From NCBI RefSeq assembly GCF_013697085.1, contig NZ_JACEFT010000007.1, positions 43,959 through 107,958 on the forward strand: a DNA stretch of 64,000 nucleotides, written 5' to 3'. This document shows, piece after piece, positions 25,424 through 34,544 of this stretch; position 1 is the stretch's first letter; each line of letters opens with the position of its first letter. Below the pieces are notes generated by a model that ran no database searches, was not told the origin of the DNA, and saw only the letters and a program-made list of their open reading frames with translations. The stretch comes from Billgrantia kenyensis. Lineage in GTDB: Bacteria > Pseudomonadota > Gammaproteobacteria > Pseudomonadales > Halomonadaceae. A program made the translations under genes and the position numbers.

Positions 25424-26167
25424 TCAAGGTAGCAGGCCAAGCAGCCAGTTGACACCCAGGCCTCCCCACTCGTTCAGCGCACGTGTGCTCTGGTTGAGGT
25501 GGTAGGCGCGGGGAAGCCATGCCGCCAGTCCTTCGGGCGGCGGGCTGGTGAGCTCGGTGGGGGCGGGCACTACCGTCAGCCCCTGGGCCTCGAAGTCGGC
25601 AACCGCGCGTGGCAGGTGCCAGGCCTGAGAGATCAGCGCGACCCGCGTAATGCCGTCGGCGCGCAGCATCTCGGTGCTGAAACGGGCGTTTTCCGTGGTA
25701 TTGCGACTTTCGCCCTCCATCCAGCGAACCGGCGCGTCGAACACGTCGCGCAGGGCGGCGGCCATCAGGCTGGCCTCGGCGCTATGCTCATCATGTACCC
25801 GTCCGCCGCTGACCAGGATAGGCAGCCCGCTCTGGCGATGGAGGTAGGCACCGTAGGCCAGCCTGCGCCAGGTCGGGTTGGCCGGTGCATCGCCCCAGCC
25901 GAACTCGGGGGCAGCGTAATCGCGGCCACCGCCCAGGATGACGATGGCCTCGGTATCCTGCAGCTGAGTCTGTGCAGCGGGCGCATAGGGTTCGAGGCTC
26001 TGGCGCAGGGCATGGCTGGCCATGGGCGTGGAGAGCAGCAGCAAGCCGAACAGCCCCAGCATGACGAAGAGCGCGCCGCTGAAGCGCCTCGGGCTCAACC
26101 ATAGGCCGAACAATACCATCACCACGTTGAGGGTCGGGGGCAGCAGCAGGATTTTCAGCAAGCTCAT
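25424..26167 (-). CDS. YdcF/ElyC-family (DUF218) membrane protein
   Basis: The 247-aa protein has two N-terminal membrane helices (about residues 8-25 and 30-50) and a DUF218 domain starting at AIVILGGGRDY, with the conserved ILVSGGR, EGESRNTTENA and SQAWHLPRA motifs. The E. coli homologue ElyC affects envelope peptidoglycan or lipid-carrier metabolism at low temperature. It converges on the ArsA-type gene with 9 bases between the stops and lies downstream of the carbonic anhydrase-like gene. Confidence 0.85.
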   Translation of the reverse strand: MSLLKILLLPPTLNVVMVLFGLWLSPRRFSGALFVMLGLFGLLLLSTPMASHALRQSLEPYAPAAQTQLQDTEAIVILGGGRDYAAPEFGWGDAPANPTWRRLAYGAYLHRQSGLPILVSGGRVHDEHSAEASLMAAALRDVFDAPVRWMEGESRNTTENARFSTEMLRADGITRVALISQAWHLPRAVADFEAQGLTVVPAPTELTSPPPEGLAAWLPRAYHLNQSTRALNEWGGLGVNWLLGLLP

Positions 26168-26180
26168 GGTTTTATCCCGA

Positions 26181-27242
26181 TCATGCGTGCTCGAGCAGTT
26201 CCAGGCGGCGGCTTGGCCAGTGCACGATGGCAGTTCGCGAAATCATTCGGTTGGCCAATTCGGGGTGCTCCCGTCGGATGACGCCGGCAGCGAATTCCGA
26301 CAGGAAGCGGGACTTGAGTTCGGCCCGTGCGCGGTCCACACCGAAGGCTTCGTAAGGCGTCGAGGCGAGCAGCAGGAAACCGTCGTCGGGGATGCGGCCT
26401 GCCTTCATGTTGGCGGCGATGATCTCGGCTGCGGTGGCGACGGGTTCGGAGAGGTCGGGGCTGTAGGGTCCGACGATCAGTGCCGTATTGGGCAGGTGCA
26501 GGAAATCGAAACCGCGGCCTATGCAGATGACCCATTCGCGGTGCTCGATGTCCAGCTCGCGTGACGTTGGGCGCAGCGATTCGACGTGGCGCAGGTTGCC
26601 CCTGAGCAGCGGCATCAGGTCGCGGCGTATGTCGGCGGGCATGTCGGGGCAGAGGCCGGCTACCAGCCGCTCGAGGTCGTGTTCGTCACCAGGCCCGAGA
26701 TCGCTCATGTCGAGCTTGGAGCCGCTGTCTCCATGCACGATCAACGCATTGGTATCCGTTTCGAACCCGCACACCAGCGGGTAGACATGGCTGTGATCGC
26801 TACCGAAGATTCGCTCGGCCTGTTGGCGAATCTCGTAGGCATGTGCCAGGGCGGCGTCGGCGTCACAGGCAAATCCGGCACAGCCGCGACTGCGGTCGCC
26901 ACGCGAGAAGTGATAGCTGATGATCAGCAGCACGCCATTTCCCTGATGGATGGCCTCGTGAACCGCGTCGGTCAGCATCTCGCCGAGATAAGGCCATCCC
27001 AGGTGGAAGATACCGCCAAGATTGCGAAAGGGGGTGATGATGCCCAGCGGCGTCTGCGTGACGTGGGGCAGGTGTATCCGACCGTCCATGCACTTCATGA
27101 CCAGGATGCGCGTGGGGTGGGCCGCCAGGTAGCGCTCCCGGGCCAGCCACGCCGAGGGGCTGCAGAAGGTTTCCGCGTGTTCCTGGGACAGCGCAAGCAG
27201 CGCTTCGATTCGTTCGCCGATGGGACGGTCGTGTAATGCCAT
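26181..27242 (-). CDS. Beta-carbonic anhydrase-like protein, CsoSCA-like zinc site
   Basis: The 353-aa soluble protein has CMDGR with Cys51, Asp53 and Arg55, the beta-carbonic-anhydrase C-x-D-x-R pattern, then RNLGG (73-77) and a later His111 and Cys121. Ordinary beta enzymes have H-x2-C; the wider His-Cys spacing resembles the carboxysomal enzyme CsoSCA, which from memory uses Cys173, Asp175, Arg177, His242 and Cys253. CsoSCA is about 510 residues and is shell-associated; no carboxysome gene is seen here. Likely reaction: CO2 hydration, unproven. It is followed 13 bases later by the YdcF gene. Confidence 0.6.
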   Translation of the reverse strand: MALHDRPIGERIEALLALSQEHAETFCSPSAWLARERYLAAHPTRILVMKCMDGRIHLPHVTQTPLGIITPFRNLGGIFHLGWPYLGEMLTDAVHEAIHQGNGVLLIISYHFSRGDRSRGCAGFACDADAALAHAYEIRQQAERIFGSDHSHVYPLVCGFETDTNALIVHGDSGSKLDMSDLGPGDEHDLERLVAGLCPDMPADIRRDLMPLLRGNLRHVESLRPTSRELDIEHREWVICIGRGFDFLHLPNTALIVGPYSPDLSEPVATAAEIIAANMKAGRIPDDGFLLLASTPYEAFGVDRARAELKSRFLSEFAAGVIRREHPELANRMISRTAIVHWPSRRLELLEHA

Positions 27243-27348
27243 GGAAGGGCTCGGATTATTGTTTGTTGGAATCTATCGTCCCTGACTGTGCCGTATTATG
27301 CAAAATCCTCATTGGTCGTAGAAAGCCATGCACTTGACTGTGTATCTC

Positions 27349-27984
27349 TCAAATATCCACCTTCTCCTTGTATTCGCACAGGTCCTCGATCACGCAGCTG
27401 CCGCAGCGCGGCCGTCGCGCCAGGCAGGTATAGCGTCCGTGCAGTATCAGCCAGTGATGAGCATCTTGCAGAAACTCTTTGGGCACATGGCGCAGCAGCT
27501 TCTGTTCCACTTCAAGGACATTCTTGCCAGGTGCGATGCGGGTGCGATTGGAAACTCGGAAGATATGGGTGTCCACGGCCATGGTGGGTTCGCCGAAGGC
27601 GGTGTTGAGGATCACGTTGGCGGTCTTGCGACCGACGCCGGGCAGCGCCTCGAGCTCACTGCGAGTGCGCGGCACCTCCCCTGCATGTTGCTCGACCAGA
27701 ATGCGGCAGGTCTTCATCAGGTTCTCGGCCTTGGTGTTGTACAGGCCGATGGTCTTGATGTGCTCCTTCAGCGCCTCCAGGCCGAGCTCCATGATGGCCT
27801 GGGGGGTGTTGGCCACTGGGAACAATCTTGCCGTGGCCTTGTTGACGCCGACGTCGGTGGCCTGGGCCGAGAGCAGCACTGCAGTAAGCAGCTCGAACGG
27901 CGTGCTCCACTCGAGCTCCGTGGTCGGATTGGGGTTGTGCTCGCGCAGGCGGGTGAAGATCTCGTAGCGTTTCTGGGCGTTCAT
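27349..27984 (-). CDS. nth: Endonuclease III
   Basis: The 211-aa base-excision repair glycosylase/AP lyase removes oxidised pyrimidines. The helix-hairpin-helix LPGVGRKTANV contains the catalytic lysine (about residue 120) and is followed by VDTHIFRVSNR with the catalytic aspartate. The C-terminal [4Fe-4S] loop reads C-x6-C-x2-C-x5-C. I start at the ATG at 27984; the longer frame is inside rsxB. The gene follows rsxB by 31 bases and is probably co-transcribed. Confidence 0.97.
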   Translation of the reverse strand: MNAQKRYEIFTRLREHNPNPTTELEWSTPFELLTAVLLSAQATDVGVNKATARLFPVANTPQAIMELGLEALKEHIKTIGLYNTKAENLMKTCRILVEQHAGEVPRTRSELEALPGVGRKTANVILNTAFGEPTMAVDTHIFRVSNRTRIAPGKNVLEVEQKLLRHVPKEFLQDAHHWLILHGRYTCLARRPRCGSCVIEDLCEYKEKVDI

Positions 27985-28015
27985 GGGAAACTCGAAAACG
28001 ACATGATGGGATGAC

Positions 28016-28792
28016 TCATTGCGCGGTGGAGGCCAGGGCGGCGCGGGCTTCCTCCAGCAGCCGGGTTGCCTGCGCGAGCTGCTCCTCGGCCACGCGGCAG
28101 GCATCGCTGTCATCGCGGCGGCGGGCACCGTCGTACAGCATGCGGGCGCGCCTCACGGCCTGCTCGGCTGCCTTGACGGCCATCTGCCGCTGACGATGCT
28201 GCGGTGGCGTCGTGGTACCGGCGGTGGGGCGCGAGGCGTGGCGAATCTGGCGCCGCTGGCGCTCCAGGCGCTTTTCGCGCTGGATGCGAGCCAGGCGCCG
28301 CTGGCGAGCCAGGTGACGATCCCGCCCCAGTGTGGCGCGGCGAGCCAGGTAGGCTTGCCGCTCATCCTCGTTCGCGGCAGATTGCCATTCGGGGTGAGGC
28401 CGCAGGTCGATGCAATCCACCGGGCAGGGTGCCACGCACAGCTCGCATCCGGTGCACTCGGCCGTGATCACGGTATGCATGCGCTTGCTGGCGCCGAGAA
28501 TGGCATCTACCGGGCACGCCTGGATGCACTTGGTGCAGCCGATGCACTCCGCTTCGCGAATCACGGCGACAAGCGGCAACTGCGGGGGCTGTTCCAGGGG
28601 CTGGCGTGCCTGTCCGGTCAGCTCGGACAGCCGTCCAAGGGTTTCTTCGCCGCCGGGCGGGCAGCGGTTGATCGCCTCCCCCTCGGCGATGGCCTCGGCG
28701 TAGGGTCGGCAGCCCGGATGGCCGCACTTGCCGCACTGGGTTTGCGGCAGCAGGGCATCAATGGCGTCGATCAGCGTGGGCTCTCGCGTCAC
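28016..28792 (-). CDS. rsxB: RsxB/RnfB-type ferredoxin without membrane helix
   Basis: The 258-aa protein has the RnfB Fe-S domain ([16 protein letters not shown], then a fourth Cys in NRCPPGG) and two [4Fe-4S] ferredoxin motifs ([24 protein letters not shown]). RnfB normally begins with a membrane helix and works in the six-subunit Rnf/Rsx complex; here the protein starts directly with soluble sequence and has a 110-residue Arg-rich, helical C-terminal extension. No other rnf gene lies beside it, although related bacteria have the complete rnf cluster next to nth. It may be a free electron carrier, perhaps for the Fe-S enzyme Nth next door. Confidence 0.82.
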   Translation of the reverse strand: MTREPTLIDAIDALLPQTQCGKCGHPGCRPYAEAIAEGEAINRCPPGGEETLGRLSELTGQARQPLEQPPQLPLVAVIREAECIGCTKCIQACPVDAILGASKRMHTVITAECTGCELCVAPCPVDCIDLRPHPEWQSAANEDERQAYLARRATLGRDRHLARQRRLARIQREKRLERQRRQIRHASRPTAGTTTPPQHRQRQMAVKAAEQAVRRARMLYDGARRRDDSDACRVAEEQLAQATRLLEEARAALASTAQ

Positions 28793-28853
28793 GAGGGCTC
28801 CTGTAGGTCGCGGATGAAGCAGGTGGGCATTATACGCTTGCGCTCCCTGGGGG

Positions 28854-30461
28854 TCATGTCACCGGACGCGTCAGCGCCTGCGGGCAGTGGGCGACCACGC
28901 GGTTGCGCCCGCTCGCCTTGGCCTGGTACAGCGCCTGGTCGGCGGCGCTCATGATGTCGCTTGGCGTCGAGAGACTGTCGCCGTACGTTGCCGCGCCGAT
29001 ACTGGCAGTGACCACCTGAGCTGTCGGGGAGGCAGCATGAGGCAGGGCCAGTTCGAGGATGGCTGCTCGCAAGGTCTCGCCGAGCTCGACTGCGTCCTCA
29101 AGGGTCGTGCCTGGCAGCAGGGCGCTGAACTCTTCCCCGCCGGTGCGTGCCACCAGGTACCCTCGGCCACCGAGGCAGGCCTCCATGCAGGCGGCCAGGC
29201 GCATCAGGCAGACATCCCCGGTCGGGTGGCCGTAATGGTCGTTATAGAGTTTGAAATGGTCGATATCCAGCATTAGCACGGACAATTTCGGGTTGTCCGA
29301 AGGCTCGGCGCACATCGCTTCGCTGAAGCGCTCGTCGTAAAGTCGTCGATTGGCCAGTCCTGTCAGCGGGTCCTGCCGGGAAAGCTCGAGCAGCTTGGCC
29401 GCCTGGCCGCGCTGGTAGGTCAACAAGGCCTGGAAGTCTCGCGACAGGGTGCCGATTTCATCGCTTCGCTGCTGCAAGGCAGCAGGAATATCCCTATCCG
29501 AATGGGACTGATGCAGTAGCTGGGTGAAGCGTGAAAAGCGTCGTAGTGGGGCCAGTACCATCCGCTCGAGCAGAAACATGACAATGATGATGACCAGCAG
29601 CAGTAGTCCGCCGGTCCATATCAGCCCATAGTGAAATGTCTGTAGCCTGGCGCGAAAACTGTCGCGAGGTATTCGTGTGCTCAGCCACAGCATGTTATCG
29701 CTCTGGTGGCTGGGCAGGAATCGGCTGGCCGCAATTTCGCCATCGCTGGTGTACTCCAACCGGCTGCTGCCGGGGGGCAGGGAAGCGGTGTTTTCTTCCG
29801 TTGACACCATGCTCAAGGTATCGAGCAGGATGGTGAGACCGGTCTGCTCGCTCAGCGTAGCTTCCATCTGAGCGTCCAGCAGGCGCACCTTGGCCAGCCA
29901 GCCTGCGCTTGGCCCCGTGCGGCTAGTGGGCAGGATGCGATTGACCCCCACCAGGGCTGGCCAGGGCGACGTTATCACCAGCGACATTCCCTCCTCAGGC
30001 ACCTGCTCGAGGGCGCTCTGTAGAGCCGTCACGACACGCAGTGTCCAGCGGCAGTCATCGGCCGTTCCGGGGCAGCTGGTGTAGCGGCCGCTGTCGGGGT
30101 CGATGCCGGCAGCCCAGTGAAGCGAGCCGTCGGCTCGAAAGAACAGCATGGCCTGGTAATTCATCTCGGTGAACATGTCACGACTGAAGTTCGCCGCGGA
30201 GTAGGCTTCGTGGCGGTCGTGGACGAAGCCGAAGCTGTCATCCCAGTGCGCCCAGTCACGGGTATGTGCCAGCAGGCTTTGCTGCCCCTGGGCGAGGCTG
30301 CGTTCGATGCGGTCCAGTTCGCTGACGGCCAGTTGGCGCTCTTCTTCGACCAGAGCAGGCATGATCACCCAGCGGCCGATCATGGCCAGGGCCAGCAAGG
30401 CAGCCACTAGCACACCTCCCAAAGACAGGAGAAAGCGGTGTCCCAGGGAAGATAGTGTCAT
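28854..30461 (-). CDS. Diguanylate cyclase with CHASE4-like sensor
   Basis: The 535-aa protein has a membrane helix (about residues 9-35), a periplasmic domain with the [16 protein letters not shown] CHASE4 sequence, a second helix (about 275-298), HAMP, and a GGDEF domain. The active site reads TGGEEF and the substrate region [15 protein letters not shown] is intact, so it should make c-di-GMP from GTP. The allosteric RxxD site upstream of GGEEF is not conserved. A sigma-28-like element at 30563-30589 suggests it belongs to the flagellar regulon. The start has only a weak ribosome site, but the helix begins immediately after it. Confidence 0.88.
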   Translation of the reverse strand: MTLSSLGHRFLLSLGGVLVAALLALAMIGRWVIMPALVEEERQLAVSELDRIERSLAQGQQSLLAHTRDWAHWDDSFGFVHDRHEAYSAANFSRDMFTEMNYQAMLFFRADGSLHWAAGIDPDSGRYTSCPGTADDCRWTLRVVTALQSALEQVPEEGMSLVITSPWPALVGVNRILPTSRTGPSAGWLAKVRLLDAQMEATLSEQTGLTILLDTLSMVSTEENTASLPPGSSRLEYTSDGEIAASRFLPSHQSDNMLWLSTRIPRDSFRARLQTFHYGLIWTGGLLLLVIIIVMFLLERMVLAPLRRFSRFTQLLHQSHSDRDIPAALQQRSDEIGTLSRDFQALLTYQRGQAAKLLELSRQDPLTGLANRRLYDERFSEAMCAEPSDNPKLSVLMLDIDHFKLYNDHYGHPTGDVCLMRLAACMEACLGGRGYLVARTGGEEFSALLPGTTLEDAVELGETLRAAILELALPHAASPTAQVVTASIGAATYGDSLSTPSDIMSAADQALYQAKASGRNRVVAHCPQALTRPVT

Positions 30462-30562
30462 ATTGGAAACCGTGCCGAGGGTGTGAGCGACACTGCTTTA
30501 CCCGTGTCGCTTCGACTGGATGGTGTGGATAGCAGCAAATGCGTATGAACGTTGCCGAGTAC

Positions 30563-30589
30563 ACTTCGGCATATGCTGAAAAAACTTGA
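30563..30589 (-). promoter_or_regulatory. Candidate sigma-28 promoter for the diguanylate cyclase
   Basis: Minus-strand reading TCAAGTTT-N11-GCCGAAGT: 7 of 8 in the -35 element, the five core bases GCCGA in the -10 element, exact spacing. It is 102 bases before the start. The same -10 sequence, GCCGAAGT, occurs at 33261-33268. Confidence 0.5.
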
Positions 30590-30609
30590 GATCGAACGGT
30601 AAAGACGGC

Positions 30610-30636
30610 AAAAGCACGGCCAGGCCGTGCTTTCCA
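30610..30636 (-). terminator. Rho-independent terminator after metG
   Basis: AAAGCACGGCC and its perfect complement are separated by one base; on the minus strand the stem is followed by TTTT. It lies 26 bases after the metG stop. Confidence 0.8.
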
Positions 30637-30661
30637 AGACGAACAAGCGGCTTGTGCGGAA

Positions 30662-32704
30662 TCAACGAACCCGCTGGCCAGGCTCTGCGCCCGCGTCCGG
30701 CGACAGCAGGTAGATGCCGTCGCCGCTGCCGGCGGCCAGCACCATGCCCTCTGAAACGCCGAAGCGCATCTTGCGCGGGGCGAGGTTGGCCACCATCACG
30801 GTGAGTCGTCCTTCCAGCGCTTCCGGGGCATAGGCGGAGCGAATGCCGGCAAAGACGTTCCGTGTTTCGCCGCCGAGGTCCAGTGTCAGCTGCAGCAGCT
30901 TGTCGGCGCCCTCCACGTATTCGGCCTTGGCGATCCGTGCGATGCGCAGGTCGACCTTGGCGAAGTCGTCGAAGGCGATCTCGCCGGCGAGCGGTTCATC
31001 GGCCAGCGGCCCCCTGGCCGCCTCCTTGAGCTTCTGTTCTTCCACCAGATCCTCCTTCGACGCCTCGATCATGGCGTCGATCTTGTCCCGCTCCACGCGG
31101 GTCATCAAGGGCTTGAACTTGGCGATGTCGTGGTCGAGCAGTACGTGATGGCGCGAATGCCAGTCGAGCGTATCGAGCTTGAGGAACTCGCGAGATTGCT
31201 CGGCCATGGCCGGTACCACCGGGGCCAGATAGACCATCAGCTGGCGGAACAGGTTGATGCCCACCGAGCAGATATCAAGCACTTCCTGCTCACGGCCCTC
31301 CTGCTTGGCCAGCACCCACGGCTCCTTCTCGGCGATATAGGTATTGGCCTCGTCGGCCAGTTCCATGATCTTGCGCACCGCACGGCCGAATTCACGCGCT
31401 TCGAAGTCCTCGGCAATACCGTCGCCGGCGGCGATGAAGCGTGCCACCAGCTCCGCTTCGGCACAGTGCGCCGAGAGTCGGCCTTCGCCCAGTTTCTTGA
31501 CGAAGCCGGCGCAGCGGCTGGCGATGTTGATCACCTTGCCCACCAGGTCGGCATTCACCCGGGCGGCAAAGTCGTCGAGATTGAGATCGAGGTCGTCGAC
31601 CCGTGAGGTGAGCTTGGCGGCAAAGTAGTAGCGCAGGTACTCGGGGTTGAGGTACTCGGCGTAGGTGGCTGCCTTGATGAAGGTGCCCCGCGACTTCGAC
31701 ATCTTCGCGCCATTCACGGTGACGAAGCCATGGCAGTTCACCGCGCTGGGCGTGCGGAAGTCGGCGCCGTGCAGCATGGCAGGCCAGAACAGGGCGTGGA
31801 AATAGACGATGTCCTTGCCGATGAAGTGATAGACCTCGGCCTCGGAATCCTTCTTCCAATAGGTGTCGAAATCGATCCCGGTGCGGTCGCACAGGTTCTT
31901 GAAGCTCGCCAGGTAACCGATCGGCGCGTCCAGCCAGACGTAGAAGTACTTGCCCGGGGCGTCGGGAATCTCGAAGCCGAAGTAGGGCGCATCACGGGAG
32001 ATGTCCCACTCGTTGAGTCCCGACTCGAACCACTCCTGCAGCTTGTTGCCGATCTGCGTCTGCACGTGGCCGCTGCGGGTCCACCGCTTGAGGAAGTCGG
32101 CAAAGTCGGGAAGCTTGAAGAAGTAATGGGTCGAGCTGCGCACCTCGGGCGTGGCGCCGGAGATGGCCGATACCGGATCGATCAGCTCCGCCGGTGTGTA
32201 GGTGGCACCACACGCCTCGCAGTTGTCGCCGTACTGGTCGGGGGTCTTGCACTTGGGGCAGGTGCCCTTGATGAAGCGGTCGGCCAGGAACAGGCCCTTC
32301 ACCGGATCGTACATCTGCTCGATGTCGCGGGTGGCGATATGCCCCGCATCGCGCAGGCGGGTATAGATCAGCTCACTGAAGTAGCGGTTTTCCTCGGAGT
32401 GGGTCGAGTGGTAGTTGTCGAAGGCGACCCCGAAGGTGGCGAAGTCGTCCTGGTGCTCCTTCGAGACCCGCTCGATCAGCGCCTCGGAGCTGATGCCTTC
32501 CTGTTCGGCGCGCAGCATGATGGCGGTGCCGTGGGCGTCGTCGGCGCACACGTAATAGCACTCGTTGCCGCGGCTTTTCTGGAAGCGCACCCAGATATCG
32601 GTCTGGATGTACTCCAGCAGGTGGCCGAGGTGGATCGAGCCGTTGGCGTAGGGCAGGGCACTGGTGACCAGGATCTTGCGCGGGGCGCTTGCGTTGTTCG
32701 ACAT
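30662..32704 (-). CDS. metG: Methionyl-tRNA synthetase
   Basis: The 680-aa protein charges tRNA-Met in the cytoplasm. It has the HIGH-type signature HLGH in [11 protein letters not shown], a zinc knuckle CPKC with a later C-x2-C, the KMSKS loop, and a C-terminal EMAP/Trbp111 tRNA-binding domain ([11 protein letters not shown]). The length matches the dimeric E. coli type. I start at [19 protein letters not shown] (32704); the frame is open to 33004 but the extension overlaps the divergent lipoprotein gene and has no similarity. Confidence 0.97.
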   Translation of the reverse strand: MSNNASAPRKILVTSALPYANGSIHLGHLLEYIQTDIWVRFQKSRGNECYYVCADDAHGTAIMLRAEQEGISSEALIERVSKEHQDDFATFGVAFDNYHSTHSEENRYFSELIYTRLRDAGHIATRDIEQMYDPVKGLFLADRFIKGTCPKCKTPDQYGDNCEACGATYTPAELIDPVSAISGATPEVRSSTHYFFKLPDFADFLKRWTRSGHVQTQIGNKLQEWFESGLNEWDISRDAPYFGFEIPDAPGKYFYVWLDAPIGYLASFKNLCDRTGIDFDTYWKKDSEAEVYHFIGKDIVYFHALFWPAMLHGADFRTPSAVNCHGFVTVNGAKMSKSRGTFIKAATYAEYLNPEYLRYYFAAKLTSRVDDLDLNLDDFAARVNADLVGKVINIASRCAGFVKKLGEGRLSAHCAEAELVARFIAAGDGIAEDFEAREFGRAVRKIMELADEANTYIAEKEPWVLAKQEGREQEVLDICSVGINLFRQLMVYLAPVVPAMAEQSREFLKLDTLDWHSRHHVLLDHDIAKFKPLMTRVERDKIDAMIEASKEDLVEEQKLKEAARGPLADEPLAGEIAFDDFAKVDLRIARIAKAEYVEGADKLLQLTLDLGGETRNVFAGIRSAYAPEALEGRLTVMVANLAPRKMRFGVSEGMVLAAGSGDGIYLLSPDAGAEPGQRVR

Positions 32705-32928
32705 ATCGGCTCTGATATTCCCAGGAAGAACAGACCCTCGATTGTATCTGTCTTCCCCTCCCGCTGCATCTGCTGAGGCGGATGGCTGGCCCGTTGCGGG
32801 TAGCTTGGGTATCATTAGCGATATCCGCCGACGGCAGGCCCATGGATGGGCCGCTGTGGCAGGACTCAACGCTTGCCCGTTACGCATCATCCAACAAACG
32901 AACGTTTCACTTTCGTGAGGATGATACG

Positions 32929-33198
32929 ATGAAACTGCGTCTTTCACTGCCCCTGCTGTTGATTGCCACCCTGCTGGTAGGCTGCGGTACCAATGCCGTG
33001 GCACCCCGCTACACCAGCGAAAACCCCGACATCATGCGTATCGGTAATGATCGCCCGGCGGACCCTGAGCGCTACGTCGAGGACCTGGGTCCGTATTGTG
33101 TCGAAGTCACCGAGACCTGGAATTCCCACGGGACAACGCCTGACGGCCAGACCCTCTGGGCCAAGGATACCCGTCGAGCCGTGGTCCCGTGTGATTGA
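32929..33198 (+). CDS. Small lipoprotein, paralogue of the gene at 42639
   Basis: The 89-aa protein has a lipoprotein signal with lipobox LLVGC (Cys19). The mature part includes [27 protein letters not shown] and a terminal VVPC, giving two further cysteines that could form a disulfide. A second copy at 42639-42914 shares all these motifs. I know no function for the family. GAGGA precedes the ATG at 32929. It is divergent from metG and followed by a hairpin. Confidence 0.75.
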   Translation: MKLRLSLPLLLIATLLVGCGTNAVAPRYTSENPDIMRIGNDRPADPERYVEDLGPYCVEVTETWNSHGTTPDGQTLWAKDTRRAVVPCD

Positions 33199-33206
33199 GC
33201 CTGCCG

Positions 33207-33232
33207 GCCCGGCGTCGATCCTGACGCCGGGC
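33207..33232 (+). terminator. Hairpin after the lipoprotein gene
   Basis: A perfect 10-bp stem, GCCCGGCGTC, with a 6-base loop lies 9 bases past the stop. No T-run follows. Confidence 0.55.
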
Positions 33233-33241
33233 GGAAACGGC

Positions 33242-33268
33242 TAAAGAAATCCTTCGCTGGGCCGAAGT
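33242..33268 (+). promoter_or_regulatory. Candidate sigma-28 promoter for the FIST/GGDEF-EAL pair
   Basis: The site reads TAAAGAAA-N11-GCCGAAGT, with both five-base cores (TAAAG, GCCGA) and exact spacing, 79 bases before the FIST start. It lies directly after the preceding gene's hairpin. Confidence 0.55.
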
Positions 33269-33280
33269 TTGCTTATACCC

Positions 33281-33310
33281 GGGTGGGGCGCCGTGAGGCG
33301 TACCCCACCC
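33281..33310. other. GC-rich hairpin in the FIST gene leader
   Basis: GGGTGGGG plus CGCC pair with GGCG and CCCCACCC around a 4-base loop, with a 2-base bulge. It lies between the candidate promoter and the FIST start, so it would form in the leader RNA. Confidence 0.45.
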
Positions 33311-33347
33311 CGTGTTGCCTGGTTCAACGACTCGAGAGCATCGACCC

Positions 33348-34544
33348 ATGCAAACGAAGAGCGCCGCGAGTTCACTTCCATCGGCCACTCCCGAAACGCG
33401 CTGGATGGGAGTGGGTCACTCCGCCCTGAGCGGGTCGGCCGAGGCTACGAGCGAAGCAATCCATCAGGCGCTATCCGGGCGAACGCCCAGGCTGGTGCTG
33501 GTTTTCTGTTCCCCGGCGTATGACGTACCGACCGTCGCTGCCACGGCGCAGGCAATGGCCGGCGATGAGGCCGTGGTGGCGGGATGCACCACGGCTGGTG
33601 AGATCTGCGGCCAGCTTGCGCTTTCCCAGGCACTGGTCGCCGTCGCACTGGGCGGTGAAGGCTTCACCGTGAGTAGCCGTGTGGCCAGCCTCGAGGCGGG
33701 GCCGCGAGAAGCCGGACGCCAGGTGGCTCAAGGGCTGCTGGAGCTCGAACGCCCACACAAGGTGCTGATGTTGCTCAGTGACGGTCTCATTGGACTGCGC
33801 AGCGAACTCATTCGCGGGGCTTACGGCGTGGCAGGCGCCGCAGTGCCGCTGGTGGGAGGGTGCGCAGGCGATGATCTGCTGCTGGTGAAAACTTTCCAGT
33901 TTCATGCGGGGGAGGTGATCAGTGAAGGGGTGGTTGGTATTGCCTTGGGCTCCATCGCTCCTATGGCGATCGGCACTGGCCACGGCTGGCAGCGTATCAG
34001 CGAGCCGGTGGTAGTCACCGGAAGCGATGGCAGATGGATTCACCGGCTCAATGATGAACCTGCCCTCGACTACTTCTTGCATGCTGTCAGGGCTCCCGCG
34101 GAGGCCTACAAGAGCGGGGAGGCACTGCCCTACGGTGGCCTGGAATACATGCTGGGGCTACTGAGACCCGGGGGGGAGGAGATACGTGCTACGGTGGGGG
34201 CCGACTATGCCACGCGCTCGCTGCTCTGTAGCGACGTACCCGAGGGGACATTGGTTGCCATCATGCAGGGGTCGGCCGAGGGTACCCTCAACGGTACTCA
34301 CGAGGCCTGTCAGCTCGTCAGCCAGGCGCTGGGTGAGCATGAGCCCCTCGGCGTGATTGCCTTCGACTGTGTGGCGAGACTGGTCATGCTCGGCCAGGCC
34401 GGACTCATGGAGGAGTTGAAGATCGTCACCGACGCCTTTCCCCAAGCCGCACTGGGTGGCTTCTATACCTATGGCGAATTTGCCCGCGCCAGAGGCTCTC
34501 GTGGCATCCACAATGCCACCTTGGCCCTGTTGGTGCTGACATGA
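33348..34544 (+). CDS. FIST-domain sensor protein
   Basis: The 398-aa protein consists of FIST_N (about residues 30-220; FCSPAYD, VAGCTTAGEI and LVGGCAGDD motifs) and FIST_C (about 225-390, ending GGFYTYGEFARA). FIST domains are proposed small-ligand, possibly amino-acid, sensors and are often encoded beside signalling enzymes. No membrane helix is present, so it is cytoplasmic. It overlaps the GGDEF-EAL gene by 4 bases (ATGA), which strongly suggests that it controls that enzyme. I use the ATG at 33348 rather than a GTG at 33312. Confidence 0.88.
   Translation: MQTKSAASSLPSATPETRWMGVGHSALSGSAEATSEAIHQALSGRTPRLVLVFCSPAYDVPTVAATAQAMAGDEAVVAGCTTAGEICGQLALSQALVAVALGGEGFTVSSRVASLEAGPREAGRQVAQGLLELERPHKVLMLLSDGLIGLRSELIRGAYGVAGAAVPLVGGCAGDDLLLVKTFQFHAGEVISEGVVGIALGSIAPMAIGTGHGWQRISEPVVVTGSDGRWIHRLNDEPALDYFLHAVRAPAEAYKSGEALPYGGLEYMLGLLRPGGEEIRATVGADYATRSLLCSDVPEGTLVAIMQGSAEGTLNGTHEACQLVSQALGEHEPLGVIAFDCVARLVMLGQAGLMEELKIVTDAFPQAALGGFYTYGEFARARGSRGIHNATLALLVLT

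Noticed and set aside
26181..27242. Part of a carboxysome operon
   Set aside because: No shell, RuBisCO or other carboxysome genes occur in the window; neighbours are YdcF and nth.
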